This document shows positions 6,945 to 14,144 of a stretch of 14,271 bases of DNA, in pieces. The DNA lies in assembly GCF_937976265.1 (NCBI RefSeq), contig NZ_CALJRX010000172.1, forward strand, positions 1-14,271. Direction: 5' to 3'. Position 1 is the first letter of the stretch, and the number at the start of each line of letters is the position of its first letter. The position numbers were made by a program, and so were the translations under genes. Source of the DNA: an uncultured Haemophilus sp. (GTDB taxonomy: Bacteria > Pseudomonadota > Gammaproteobacteria > Enterobacterales > Pasteurellaceae). The notes below the pieces were generated by a model. It searched no databases and was not told where the DNA came from. It saw nothing but the letters and a program-made list of their open reading frames with translations.

Positions 6945-6980
6945 TTGACAAGGAGTGGTCCGATCATTAAAATGCGCGCC
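6945..6980 (+). promoter_or_regulatory. Strong sigma-70 promoter of tRNA-Asn with GC-rich discriminator
   Basis: A perfect -35 TTGACA (6945-6950), a 17-base spacer and -10 TAAAAT (6968-6973) are followed at once by GCGCGCC (6974-6980), the GC-rich discriminator typical of stable-RNA promoters under stringent (ppGpp) control. Transcription would start near 6981, leaving a 5' leader of about 24 bases for RNase P to remove. Confidence 0.85.
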
Positions 6981-7004
6981 TATTCTTTGTGATACCAAAT
7001 TTAT

Positions 7005-7080
7005 TCCTCCTTAGTTCAGTCGGTAGAACGGTGGACTGTTAATCCATATGTCGCAGGTTCGAGTCCCGCAGGAGGAGCCA
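7005..7080 (+). tRNA. asnT: tRNA-Asn (anticodon GTT)
   Basis: A 76-base cloverleaf with encoded CCA. The acceptor stem TCCTCCT pairs with AGGAGGA, the D arm contains AGTTCAGTCGGTAGA, the anticodon GTT is at 7038-7040 (tRNA position 34-36) in a CTGTTAA loop, and the T arm is GCAGGTTCGAGTCCCGC. It is a single gene between its own promoter and a terminator. The numbered symbol asnT is only a convenient label; tRNA-Asn copies cannot be told apart here. Confidence 0.97.
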
Positions 7081-7149
7081 AATTTCTCTTTTGGTTTAGC
7101 TTTCGTTTGTCTCCTTTTACGAATCCTAAATTTGTAGCCAAAAGAATTT

Positions 7150-7180
7150 AAGCCCATCGTGTTGATGGGCTTTATTTTTA
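7150..7180 (+). terminator. Terminator after tRNA-Asn
   Basis: AAGCCCATC (7150-7158) and GATGGGCTT (7164-7172) form a 9-bp stem with a 5-base loop, followed by TTATTTTTAT. It ends the tRNA transcript; on the minus strand the T run is weaker, but it could also stop read-through from the gene ending at 7213. Confidence 0.88.
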
Positions 7181-7212
7181 TCTAATCTATACTGATTTGA
7201 TGAATTATCAGA

Positions 7213-7986
7213 CTAATTTAATGATGACCGGTCATCCATTAAATTATCGCATTCCCAGCCAATATAGTCGCCAGAAAACTCCATGGCTAATTTTTCAAAG
7301 CGCTCTACCCACTCGAAGATCTCATTGCTGTCTAATGAAAGCTCTTGCTCCAATTTCACCATAAAATAAGGCGTTTCATCTTCTTCTGTTTGAATGGCTT
7401 GGCTAGAATATTTCAACGTATTGAAAGACACTTTTCCAAGTGTTAGTTCATCCATAAAGGGGAACATTTTTTCTTCTTCATCAAAATGAAAAGTGTGCTC
7501 AATCAAATAAGTATCACTTAAATTACGCCCCTTGCTATTCAGCATACTCAAAATCTCTTCTGTCGCATTTAATTTCATTTCCAATGGTGAAGCCAATAAG
7601 AAATCGAAATAAGTGTCCCAATTGGGATCATCCTGAACATTAATCTCAGAAACAAAATCAAGCTGTTGAAGGGTTTCTTTAAGCAAAGCATCGTGTTCAC
7701 AATAAAAATGCATTTTTGCCTGATGGTTGCAAATAAAGTGCCCTGCAAAAAAAACGTTCGGAAGTGCGGTCAATTGTGCAAGGATTTTAAAAAGACGATT
7801 AATCAATTTTTCATATTCGTCTTCATTCGGCAAACCGTCCTCATCTCCCTGATAAGGCACGGTAAATTGCACAACTTTACTAAGATGTTTACCATGATAA
7901 ACATCTAAATCTTCAATATTTGCGGTAAACACGGCAGGCATGCCATTCACTTGGGAACGATAATTCTGCCAATTTGCCATATCCAT
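7213..7986 (-). CDS. DUF695 / RraB-like two-domain protein (TIGR01619, HI0040 type)
   Basis: This soluble acidic protein of 257 residues has no signal peptide or membrane segment. The N-terminal half (about 3-115) fits DUF695: WQNYRSQVNGMPAVF near the start, VPYQGDEDGLPNEDEYEKL (43-61) and an F-x-Y segment (FYCEHD, 94-99). The C-terminal half (about 120-252) resembles RraB, the RNase E inhibitor: the DPNWDTYFDFL entry, YLIEHTFHF in place of RraB's 'YTIEHHL', and the closing EKLAMEFSGDYIGWECDNL resembling 'EKFDVEYDGWG'. Function is unknown; modulation of RNase E by this domain is only an inference. It starts 9 bases after the xthA stop with AGGA seven bases before the first ATG, so the two genes form an operon. 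The same pair is adjacent in H. influenzae. Confidence 0.78.
   Translation of the reverse strand: MDMANWQNYRSQVNGMPAVFTANIEDLDVYHGKHLSKVVQFTVPYQGDEDGLPNEDEYEKLINRLFKILAQLTALPNVFFAGHFICNHQAKMHFYCEHDALLKETLQQLDFVSEINVQDDPNWDTYFDFLLASPLEMKLNATEEILSMLNSKGRNLSDTYLIEHTFHFDEEEKMFPFMDELTLGKVSFNTLKYSSQAIQTEEDETPYFMVKLEQELSLDSNEIFEWVERFEKLAMEFSGDYIGWECDNLMDDRSSLN
7762..7770 (+). repeat. DNA uptake signal inside the DUF695/RraB-like gene
   Basis: Exact AAGTGCGGT followed by CAATTGT. In the gene it encodes Thr-Ala-Leu (73-75) between the GLP-containing segment and the next strand of the DUF695 domain. Confidence 0.9.
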
Positions 7987-7995
7987 GTTGCTTTC

Positions 7996-8799
7996 CTATT
8001 TAAATTCTGCCCAAATTGGTGCGTGATCGGACGGTTTTTCCATTGCACGAATATCTAATGCAATGCCAACATCAACGCAACGCTCTGCTAATTGACGATT
8101 CACTAAAATATGATCGATACGTAACCCACGGTTGTCATCGAAACCTTTTGAGCGATAATCAAACCACGAGAACTTGTCATTGACTGTTGGGTTTAATTTA
8201 CGGAACGTATCTTCCAAGCCATAATCGTATAAGCGTTGATACCATTCACGCTCTTCCGGTAAGAATGAGCATTTGCCAGTACGCAACCAACGTTTTCGGT
8301 TTTCATCGCCAATGCCGATATCTAAATCGCTTGGACTAATATTCATATCCCCCATAATTAAAACCGGATTAGCTTTATCGTGATCTTGTTCTAAATAGCG
8401 TTGAAGATCCGCATAAAACTTTTCTTTCGCCGGAAACTTGGTTTCATGAGCACGACTTTCGCCTTGTGGAAAATAGCCATTAATTACCGTTAACAAACCA
8501 AATGGCGTTTCTAAATCCGCCATAATAATACGTTTTTGCGCATCGTCATTATCTGTTGGAAAACCACGACGCACCGCTTTGGGTTCTTGTTTGGTTAACA
8601 GTGCTACACCATAGTGCCCTTTTTGCCCATGATGAAAAACGTGATAGCCTAGATTGTCGGTAATTTCATAAGGAAAATCTTCATCTGCCACTTTAATTTC
8701 TTGTAAACCAATCACATCCGGTTGGTATTTTTCAATAATTGCTTCAAGTTGATGAGGGCGAGCACGTAAACCATTAATATTAAAAGAGATAAATTTCAT
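7996..8799 (-). CDS. xthA: Exodeoxyribonuclease III
   Basis: This is the major AP endonuclease and 3'-5' exonuclease of base excision repair. The 267-residue protein (268 in E. coli) has every catalytic residue at the same number as the E. coli enzyme: N7 (SFNINGLRAR), E34 (LQEIK), Y109 (NGYFPQG), D151 and N153 (GDMNISP), D229 (RIDHILV) and H259 (SDHAPI). The ATG at 8799 has AGGA six bases upstream. A TATAAT -10 on the minus strand (8829-8834) lies about 30 bases before it; an uptake signal sits around the -35 position, which is otherwise poor. It is the first gene of a two-gene operon with the DUF695/RraB-like gene and is divergent from the antiporter gene. Confidence 0.98.
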   Translation of the reverse strand: MKFISFNINGLRARPHQLEAIIEKYQPDVIGLQEIKVADEDFPYEITDNLGYHVFHHGQKGHYGVALLTKQEPKAVRRGFPTDNDDAQKRIIMADLETPFGLLTVINGYFPQGESRAHETKFPAKEKFYADLQRYLEQDHDKANPVLIMGDMNISPSDLDIGIGDENRKRWLRTGKCSFLPEEREWYQRLYDYGLEDTFRKLNPTVNDKFSWFDYRSKGFDDNRGLRIDHILVNRQLAERCVDVGIALDIRAMEKPSDHAPIWAEFK

Positions 8800-8828
8800 T
8801 TTTGTTCCTAATGTGAAAAATTGTGGCT

Positions 8829-8834
8829 ATTATA
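8829..8834 (-). promoter_or_regulatory. -10 element of the xthA promoter
   Basis: A perfect TATAAT on the minus strand, about 30 bases upstream of the xthA ATG. No good -35 hexamer is seen at 16-18 bases; the uptake signal at 8854-8862 overlaps that region. Confidence 0.5.
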
Positions 8835-8853
8835 CAAAATAATTGAAATCTTA

Positions 8854-8862
8854 ACCGCACTT
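8854..8862 (-). repeat. DNA uptake signal in the xthA-antiporter intergenic region
   Basis: Exact ACCGCACTT followed by TTCC. It is unpaired, so not a terminator, and lies just upstream of the xthA -10 element. Confidence 0.9.
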
Positions 8863-8917
8863 TTCCTCTTATAACGGAAGAAGTTACGCCTATTAATGTG
8901 ATTACGCTTCAGTTTTA

Positions 8918-8933
8918 ATCAAATGAATTTGAT
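8918..8933. promoter_or_regulatory. 16-bp dyad, possible operator
   Basis: ATCAAATGAATTTGAT consists of two perfect 7-base inverted arms separated by GA. It lies in the 233-base divergent region between xthA and the antiporter gene, about 75 bases before a TATACT -10 candidate (8993-8998). No regulator is identified. Confidence 0.3.
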
Positions 8934-9032
8934 CCTTCTTTCTCATTAAAATTTTTCTTAAAAACGCACTTTATAAATAAAACTAAGTTGCTTATACTGG
9001 CGGCGTTTTTATTACTTCACTCGGATCATTTT

Positions 9033-10343
9033 ATGAATATTTATACTTACTTGTGTTTTCTCACCACAATAGCTATTTTAATCAGTTTTATCACTCGTAA
9101 ACTGAATGATAAGATCCAATATACGATCGCTATCACAGCCACTTCCATGGCGGGCTCATTGTTTCTAGTTTTGCTAGGTTATTTCAACTGGTTTAATTTA
9201 GATGATATTGCAACACGTGTTATTGAACGCATTGATTTTAAAGATTTCTTATTAAATGGGATTTTAGGCTTTTTACTCTTTGCCGGCGCCTTAGGCATTA
9301 AACTTCCTGTTTTGAACAATCAAAAATGGGAAATTGCCACTTTCGCTCTTTTCTCAACGCTCGCCTCAACCTTTTTTATTGGTTTTCTACTTTATGGCGT
9401 TGCCTTACTTTTCGGCTGGCATATTGATTTAATTTACTGCATCTTATTTGGTGCACTCATATCGCCTGATGACCCTATTGCCGTACTTGCCATTATCAAA
9501 AACTTAAAAGCCCCAAAACGCTTATCCATGCAGGTGGAAGGCGAATCACTTTTTAATGATGGGATTGGCTTGGTGATTTTCACCACCGTTTTTGCTGTCG
9601 CATTTGGCGGTCATGAACCGACAGCAAGCGGTATTCTCCATTTATTTTTTAAAGAAGCCTTAGGTGGGATTGCATTTGGATTGGTTTTAGGCCTATTCGC
9701 CCATTATCTGATTTCAGCCACTGATGATGGTTCGTTAGAAATTCTCTTAACCTTAATCGTACCTACTGCGGGCTTTATGCTGGCTAATCTCTTACACGTC
9801 TCTGGTGCATTAGCCATGGTTGTCGCAGGGATTTTAATCGGGAACTGGACAAGATATACCGGTTTTTCTCGACAAAGCCAACGCTATTTAGATCACTTTT
9901 GGGAAATGATTGATCACTTCCTCAACTCCTTACTCTTCATCTTGATCGGGTTGGCGATTTTATTGATTCATGTCTCCTGGCAAGGGTTAATCTTAATTTT
10001 CCTTGCTATTCCGATTTGCTTAATCTGTCGCTATGCCAGTGTTTGGTTGCCATTCCAAGTCATGAAACGCTACCGTAAATACAACCCTTACACGATGAAA
10101 GTGCTCACTTGGGGCGCATTACGAGGCGGATTAGCGCTCGCTATGGCGCTTTCTATTCCAAGTGGTCAATTTTATATTGAAGGATTAGAAATGGATGTTC
10201 GCGATCTTATTTTAGGTATGACGTATGCGGTTGTGGCATTTTCAATTCTCGTACAAGGCATGACAATTGAAACCTTAATTCGTAAATCAAAAGAAGCCAC
10301 CATGCGTGAACGTGGCTATACGGGTATCGGATTAGCGAAATAA
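9033..10343 (+). CDS. nhaP: CPA1-family Na+/H+ antiporter (NhaP type)
   Basis: This inner-membrane antiporter of 436 residues probably exchanges Na+ (or K+) for H+ in pH and salt homeostasis. About 12-13 hydrophobic segments are visible. Functional residues of the CPA1 fold are present: SPDDPIAVLAI with D146 and D147 in the ion-binding helix, GESLFNDG (E171, N175, D176), and the conserved arginine R364 in WGALRGGLALAMALS. The tail after 415 is short, without the large cytoplasmic domain of some NhaP proteins. I chose the ATG at 9033 (weak CGGA seven bases upstream); an in-frame TTG at 8988 overlaps the region of a TATACT -10 candidate (8993-8998), so it would lie upstream of the transcript start. 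Its terminator lies inside the 3' end of the convergent gene. Ion specificity cannot be read from the sequence. Confidence 0.85.
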   Translation: MNIYTYLCFLTTIAILISFITRKLNDKIQYTIAITATSMAGSLFLVLLGYFNWFNLDDIATRVIERIDFKDFLLNGILGFLLFAGALGIKLPVLNNQKWEIATFALFSTLASTFFIGFLLYGVALLFGWHIDLIYCILFGALISPDDPIAVLAIIKNLKAPKRLSMQVEGESLFNDGIGLVIFTTVFAVAFGGHEPTASGILHLFFKEALGGIAFGLVLGLFAHYLISATDDGSLEILLTLIVPTAGFMLANLLHVSGALAMVVAGILIGNWTRYTGFSRQSQRYLDHFWEMIDHFLNSLLFILIGLAILLIHVSWQGLILIFLAIPICLICRYASVWLPFQVMKRYRKYNPYTMKVLTWGALRGGLALAMALSIPSGQFYIEGLEMDVRDLILGMTYAVVAFSILVQGMTIETLIRKSKEATMRERGYTGIGLAK

Positions 10344-10353
10344 TCAATCACGT

Positions 10354-11031
10354 TTATATCTTTGGCTCAGCATTTGCTGAGCCTACTTTTTGAATCTGAG
10401 ACATAACACCTTCACGATGCCACCACTCACCTTCTTTAGGAAGAGTAAACACATCAAATGCCTGACCTTTAAATTCAAATTGCAATCTTGCAGCGTGCAA
10501 ATAAGTGCGGTCAATATTTTCAGTGTTTTTACCATAAAGCACATCGCCTAAAATGGGGCTACCTAAGCTTTTCATCGCCACACGCAATTGATGGGTTTTA
10601 CCGGTTTGTGGTTTTAAGATAAATAATCGTAAGTTAGGCTCACAACTTACACTTTCAAAACGCGTAATTGCGGGATTTTCTTTCGATTGGCAAAGCTTCC
10701 AAGCCCCATTACGAACCTTTTGCATATCGCCGATAATCAATCCTTGTTTCTTTTTCGGTTTTTGAGTACTGAGAGCAAAATAAGTCTTTTGGATATGATG
10801 TTCAGAAAAAAGTCGGAAAAATTCAGCCGCACTTTCGGCATTCAATGCCAAAATGAGTAAACCTGATGTCACTTTATCTAACCGATGCACAAGCCAAACT
10901 TGTGACACACCAAGCTGCTTAGCAACTAAAGTGGTTAAACCAATTTCACTTTGATCTTTATGCACATTTATCCCACAAGGCTTATAAATAATGATAAAAT
11001 CATCCGTATGATAAATAATGTCTAGTTTCAT
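10354..11031 (-). CDS. RluA-family RNA pseudouridine synthase (TIGR01621, HI0042 type)
   Basis: The enzyme isomerises uridine to pseudouridine in a structured RNA; for this subgroup the target is not known to me. The 225-residue protein has the catalytic motif VHRLDKVTSGLLIL with D52, an N-terminal IIYKPCGINVHKD (14-26) typical of the fold, and LKPQTGKTHQLRVAM (139-153) and LGSPILGDVLYG (156-167). There is no S4 domain. It matches HI0042, which also follows xthA in H. influenzae, though here the antiporter gene lies between them. The ATG at 11031 is used because the TTG four codons upstream is part of an uptake signal. A TATAAT (11065-11070) and a weak TTAACA (19-base spacing) inside the divergent cls gene could be its promoter. 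The last residues (about 216-223) are encoded by a hairpin that is the terminator of the opposite gene. Confidence 0.9.
   Translation of the reverse strand: MKLDIIYHTDDFIIIYKPCGINVHKDQSEIGLTTLVAKQLGVSQVWLVHRLDKVTSGLLILALNAESAAEFFRLFSEHHIQKTYFALSTQKPKKKQGLIIGDMQKVRNGAWKLCQSKENPAITRFESVSCEPNLRLFILKPQTGKTHQLRVAMKSLGSPILGDVLYGKNTENIDRTYLHAARLQFEFKGQAFDVFTLPKEGEWWHREGVMSQIQKVGSANAEPKI
10364..10390 (+). terminator. Antiporter-gene terminator lying inside the convergent coding sequence
   Basis: GGCTCAGC (10364-10371) and GCTGAGCC (10376-10383) form an 8-bp GC-rich stem with an ATTT loop, followed on the plus strand by TACTTTTTG. It starts 20 bases after the antiporter stop. On the minus strand there is no T run, and the same bases encode Gly-Ser-Ala-Asn-Ala-Glu-Pro near the end of the pseudouridine synthase. 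Confidence 0.8.
10503..10511 (+). repeat. DNA uptake signal inside the pseudouridine synthase gene
   Basis: Exact AAGTGCGGT followed by CAATATTTT. In the gene it falls across the codons for Asp-Arg-Thr-Tyr (174-177), in the conserved RTYLHA segment, in a different phase from the other intragenic copies. Confidence 0.9.
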
Positions 11032-11040
11032 AAGTGCGGT
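11032..11040 (+). repeat. DNA uptake signal filling a divergent intergenic gap
   Basis: Exact AAGTGCGGT directly adjoining the pseudouridine synthase ATG (11029-11031) and 9 bases from the cls ATG. With its AT-rich tail it takes up the whole 18-base gap between two divergent start codons. Confidence 0.9.
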
Positions 11041-11049
11041 CAAAAATTA

Positions 11050-12510
11050 ATGAATTTTGAACATATTATACTGGTTTATATTATTCCCGTGTTAATTTGG
11101 ATGGCGGTTATTTCTGTCACATTGCGTTTGCTCGTCAAAAAACAAGCGGTCTCCGTCACATTATCATGGCTGTTGGTTATCTATCTTCTGCCACTGATTG
11201 GCGTCATTGCCTATTTGCTTTTTGGAGAGATTAAACTCGGTACTCGCCGTGCCAAAGCATTTCAGTTGTTAAAACCTAAATATACGCAATGGTTTCAGCA
11301 ACTTTCAGAACAAAAAGATCTGGTTACACATTCCAAAGATCCTCGTTATCGTACTTTATTTAAATTAGTCCACCAACGATTAGGTATTCCGAATATTCGA
11401 GGCAATGAATTACATCTTCTCGATACACCGGAAAGCATTATTCGAAGTATCATCAGTGATATTCAACAAGCTCGCCACTCCATTAATATGGTCTTTTATA
11501 TTTGGAGTAATGATGGATTAATTAATGAGGTTAAACAAGCTTTAGAAGAAGCTGTACAACGTGGGGTAAGAGTTTGTCTTTTACTCGATTCCGTTGGCAG
11601 TCATGCTTTTTTGAAAAGCTCTATTTGTAAAGAAATGCGAGCGAAAGGGATTGAGATTACAGAAGCACTACACGTAAACTTATTCCGAATGTTCTTCAAC
11701 CGAATTGATTTACGCCAACACCGTAAAATTATCGTGATTGATAACCAAATTGCTTACACAGGCAGTATGAATATGGTGGACCCCAATTTCTTCAAACAAG
11801 AAAGTAATGTGGGTAATTGGGTAGATATAATGGTGCGAATTAACGGCCCTGTTTCGCCTATTTTAAACAGCTTACATGCCTGGGATTGGGAAATTGAAAC
11901 CATGGAAGAATTGCCGCTTTTATTACCCAATTGTCCGATTGTGGAAATTGATGACAATGATACCCACTCCGTACAAGTGATTGCGAGTGGTCCAGCTTTC
12001 CCGGATGATTTAATTGCACAATCTCTTGCAACAGCAATTTATGCGGCAAGAGAAAACATTGTGATCACCACACCTTATTTTGTACCAAGTCACAATATCG
12101 CTGAGGCACTACGTATTGCTGCATTCAGTGGCGTTGATATCACGCTTATTTTACCTAAAAAAAATGATTCCTTGATGGTTTATTGGGCGAGTCGGACGTT
12201 CTTTGATGATTTACTCGAGGCCGGTGTCAAAATTTATCATTTTGAAGCAGGACTTCTACACACTAAAAGTGTGTTAATCGATAATAAACTTGCACTTATT
12301 GGTACAGTAAATATGGATTTGCGTAGCTTCTTGCTTAATTTTGAAATCACTATTGCTGTAGAAGATCGTAATTTTGCCAATGAAGTAGCAATGCTTCACG
12401 AAAATTATTTAGCGAATTCTTCCGCGCTTAATATGCAAGAATGGATCAATCGCCCTTTCTATCATCGAATCATCGAGCGATTATTTTTCTTCTTTAGTCC
12501 ATTACTATAA
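11050..12510 (+). CDS. cls: Cardiolipin synthase A, phospholipase D superfamily
   Basis: This membrane enzyme condenses two phosphatidylglycerol molecules to cardiolipin and glycerol. At 486 residues it has exactly the length of E. coli ClsA and aligns from the first residue without an early gap. Two transmembrane segments (about 5-27 and 37-57) precede two PLD catalytic motifs: H224, K226, D231 (RQHRKIIVIDNQIAYTGSMN) and H404, K406, D411 (LLHTKSVLIDNKLALIGTVN). The C-terminus RLFFFFSPLL also matches ClsA. The ATG at 11050 fits the alignment, but no Shine-Dalgarno precedes it. An extended -10 (TGATAAAAT, 10992-11000) inside the divergent gene is a possible promoter. A Leu-rich hydrophobic N-terminus and AT-rich codons fit the rest of the window, with no sign of transfer. 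Confidence 0.96.
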   Translation: MNFEHIILVYIIPVLIWMAVISVTLRLLVKKQAVSVTLSWLLVIYLLPLIGVIAYLLFGEIKLGTRRAKAFQLLKPKYTQWFQQLSEQKDLVTHSKDPRYRTLFKLVHQRLGIPNIRGNELHLLDTPESIIRSIISDIQQARHSINMVFYIWSNDGLINEVKQALEEAVQRGVRVCLLLDSVGSHAFLKSSICKEMRAKGIEITEALHVNLFRMFFNRIDLRQHRKIIVIDNQIAYTGSMNMVDPNFFKQESNVGNWVDIMVRINGPVSPILNSLHAWDWEIETMEELPLLLPNCPIVEIDDNDTHSVQVIASGPAFPDDLIAQSLATAIYAARENIVITTPYFVPSHNIAEALRIAAFSGVDITLILPKKNDSLMVYWASRTFFDDLLEAGVKIYHFEAGLLHTKSVLIDNKLALIGTVNMDLRSFLLNFEITIAVEDRNFANEVAMLHENYLANSSALNMQEWINRPFYHRIIERLFFFFSPLL

Positions 12511-12531
12511 TTTTTATAACCGATACAAAAA

Positions 12532-12559
12532 GGGCGTATCATATGATACGCCCTCTCTT
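12532..12559. terminator. Terminator between convergent cls and the lysine transporter gene
   Basis: GGGCGTATC (12532-12540) and GATACGCCC (12545-12553) form a perfect 9-bp stem around ATAT; the whole 22 bases are palindromic. On the minus strand it is followed by TTTTTG, a clear intrinsic terminator for the transporter gene. On the plus strand the following TCTCTTATTTC is weaker but may serve cls. Confidence 0.87.
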
Positions 12560-12573
12560 ATTTCACTTATTGG

Positions 12574-14091
12574 TTAACGTTTTTTTACGATAAACACTAA
12601 AGCGACTAAAACAACTGCTGTTGTCACAAATCCCGCTAAACCTGATACTGTAAAGCCTAGCACAATATAACCCACAGCACTTGCTGTCGCGACAGTTGCT
12701 GCATAAGGTAACTGTGTGGTGACGTGATCCATGTGGTTACATTTTGCCCCAGTTGATGACAGAATCGTTGTATCTGAAACGGGTGAACAGTGGTCGCCAC
12801 ATACCGCGCCAGCCATTACGGCTGAAAGACAAGGGAGTAATAACTCCGGTGCTGAATTGGTTGCCATTGCTGCTGCGATTGGCAACATAATCCCAAATGT
12901 TCCCCAACTTGTCCCGGTTGAGAACGCCATTGCCGCACCAAGTACAAATAAAATAACAGGTAAAAATTGAACAGGAATGCTACCACTCACTAAAGAAGAT
13001 AAGTATTTACCTGTTTGAACATCACCTACTACTTTATTAATTGTCCAAGCAAAGAATAAAATGGCAATTGCACCTAACATGGACTTAATACCAGCAATCC
13101 ATGCTTTTCCATATTCTTGTAAAGAAACTTGACGCTCAAGAATGATCAATAATGTTGACATGGCAACCGCACTTGCCCCCCCAACCACAAGCGAAATACC
13201 GACGGTTGTATTTTCAAATGCGCCTAAGATGCTAAATGGTTTTCCATCTGCCGCTAAGGCTTCACTACCCGTATGAATCATCATGAAAACAGTGACGGTA
13301 ATTAAGACTAAAATCGGTAAAATTAAGTTGCGAACTTTACCTTTCACACCTTCAATGACTTCTTCTTTATAATCGCGCTCCATGGCTAATTTTTCATGAC
13401 GAGCCATTGATGCAATATCAAATGAAAAATAAACGACAAAGAATACCATCAATAATGAGAAGATCGCATAGTAGTTCATTGAACTCATGGCGATGAATGC
13501 CCCCATTGGTGTATAAGAGGTAATAGAGTAAGTCGCCAATAGACCAGCCACGAGAGTAATAATATATGCTCCCCAGCTTGATACTGGCATCATGACACAC
13601 ATTGGCGCAGCAGTTGAATCAAGAATGTACGCTAATTTTGCACGAGACACTTTGAAACGATCGGTGACTGGACGCGCAATAGCGCCTACAGCAAGACTGT
13701 GGAAATAATCGTCAATAAAAGTAATAAAAACTAATGATGCCGCTAATAATTTAGCACCACGACGACCTTTAATACGGCTTTGTGCCCATTCAGCAAACGC
13801 ACGATTACTACCTGATACGGTTAAAAGTGCGGTTAAAACACCAAGCAATAATAAGAACAAGACAATGTTCATATTAGAGTTGATTGCGCCATCAGCATAA
13901 ACAAGTGAAATCACGTTGCTTGATAGATAACTGAAAGATGAGCCAATATTCCAGCCACCTAACATTAACGCACCAACAATAATCCCTGCACTGAGAGACA
14001 CCAATACACGACGAGTTGCAATGGCCAAGACAATCGCTAATAAAGCTGGAATGATTGACCAAACTGAGGATGAAAAATCGATAAGTTCCAT
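12574..14091 (-). CDS. lysW: NhaC-family transporter, probable lysine importer (LysW type)
   Basis: This is an inner-membrane carrier of 505 residues with about 11-13 hydrophobic segments. It is the close relative of H. influenzae HI1107, annotated as an NhaC Na+/H+ antiporter; the lysine riboswitch upstream says that its cargo is lysine, probably with Na+ or H+. Conserved segments include FIDDYFHSLAVGAIARPVTDR (from 125), STAAPMCVMMPVSSWGAYI (159-177), GTSWGTFGIMLPIAAAMA near 395-412, and HCSPVSDTTILSSTGA further on. I start at the ATG at 14091 (MELIDFSSS) rather than a TTG at 14130: it agrees with the H. influenzae protein, has TAGG about ten bases upstream, and is the codon caught in a regulatory hairpin. 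Lysine specificity rests on the riboswitch and published predictions for this family, not on residues I can read. Confidence 0.85.
   Translation of the reverse strand: MELIDFSSSVWSIIPALLAIVLAIATRRVLVSLSAGIIVGALMLGGWNIGSSFSYLSSNVISLVYADGAINSNMNIVLFLLLLGVLTALLTVSGSNRAFAEWAQSRIKGRRGAKLLAASLVFITFIDDYFHSLAVGAIARPVTDRFKVSRAKLAYILDSTAAPMCVMMPVSSWGAYIITLVAGLLATYSITSYTPMGAFIAMSSMNYYAIFSLLMVFFVVYFSFDIASMARHEKLAMERDYKEEVIEGVKGKVRNLILPILVLITVTVFMMIHTGSEALAADGKPFSILGAFENTTVGISLVVGGASAVAMSTLLIILERQVSLQEYGKAWIAGIKSMLGAIAILFFAWTINKVVGDVQTGKYLSSLVSGSIPVQFLPVILFVLGAAMAFSTGTSWGTFGIMLPIAAAMATNSAPELLLPCLSAVMAGAVCGDHCSPVSDTTILSSTGAKCNHMDHVTTQLPYAATVATASAVGYIVLGFTVSGLAGFVTTAVVLVALVFIVKKR
13166..13174 (-). repeat. 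DNA uptake signal inside the lysine transporter gene
   Basis: Exact ACCGCACTT on the plus strand, read in the gene as Ala-Ser-Ala-Val. Its flank is GC-richer (TTGCCCCC) and lacks the usual AT tail. Confidence 0.85.
13825..13833 (+). repeat. DNA uptake signal inside the lysine transporter gene
   Basis: Exact AAGTGCGGT followed by TAAAAC. In the gene it encodes Thr-Ala-Leu (87-89) of a hydrophobic LLTALLTV segment. Confidence 0.9.
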
Positions 14092-14115
14092 TAAGAGATA
14101 CCTACAATTAATGGA
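14087..14115 (-). promoter_or_regulatory. Start-codon hairpin, expression platform of the lysine riboswitch
   Basis: TCCATTAA and TTAATGGA on the minus strand (14108-14115 and 14087-14094) are perfect 8-base complements around a 13-base loop. The downstream arm contains the transporter ATG and the loop contains its TAGG ribosome binding site. Folding would hide the start codon, which suggests control at translation rather than by a terminator; no T run follows the aptamer. Confidence 0.55.
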
Positions 14116-14144
14116 GAGAACGGAAAGCAAAGGACAGAATAAGA

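Noticed and set aside
6617..7004. Chromosomal replication origin
   Set aside because: There are DnaA boxes and AT-rich DNA, but only three boxes, no clear 13-mer array, and no origin-associated genes (dnaA, dnaN, mnmG) nearby.
8890..8915. CRP-like site (TGTGATTACGCTTCAG) upstream of xthA/antiporter
   Set aside because: Only the left half matches TGTGA; the right half does not match TCACA. The same holds for TGTGATTGCGTAAAA near 2836.
11142..11151. Actinobacillus-type uptake signal (ACAAGCGGTC) in cls
   Set aside because: It is a single copy encoding Lys-Gln-Ala-Val at a normally basic position of ClsA; eleven Haemophilus-type copies show which dialect this genome uses.
14092..14130. Upstream TTG start for the lysine transporter
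   Set aside because: It lies in the riboswitch expression platform and lacks a ribosome binding site; the ATG at 14091 agrees with the H. influenzae protein.
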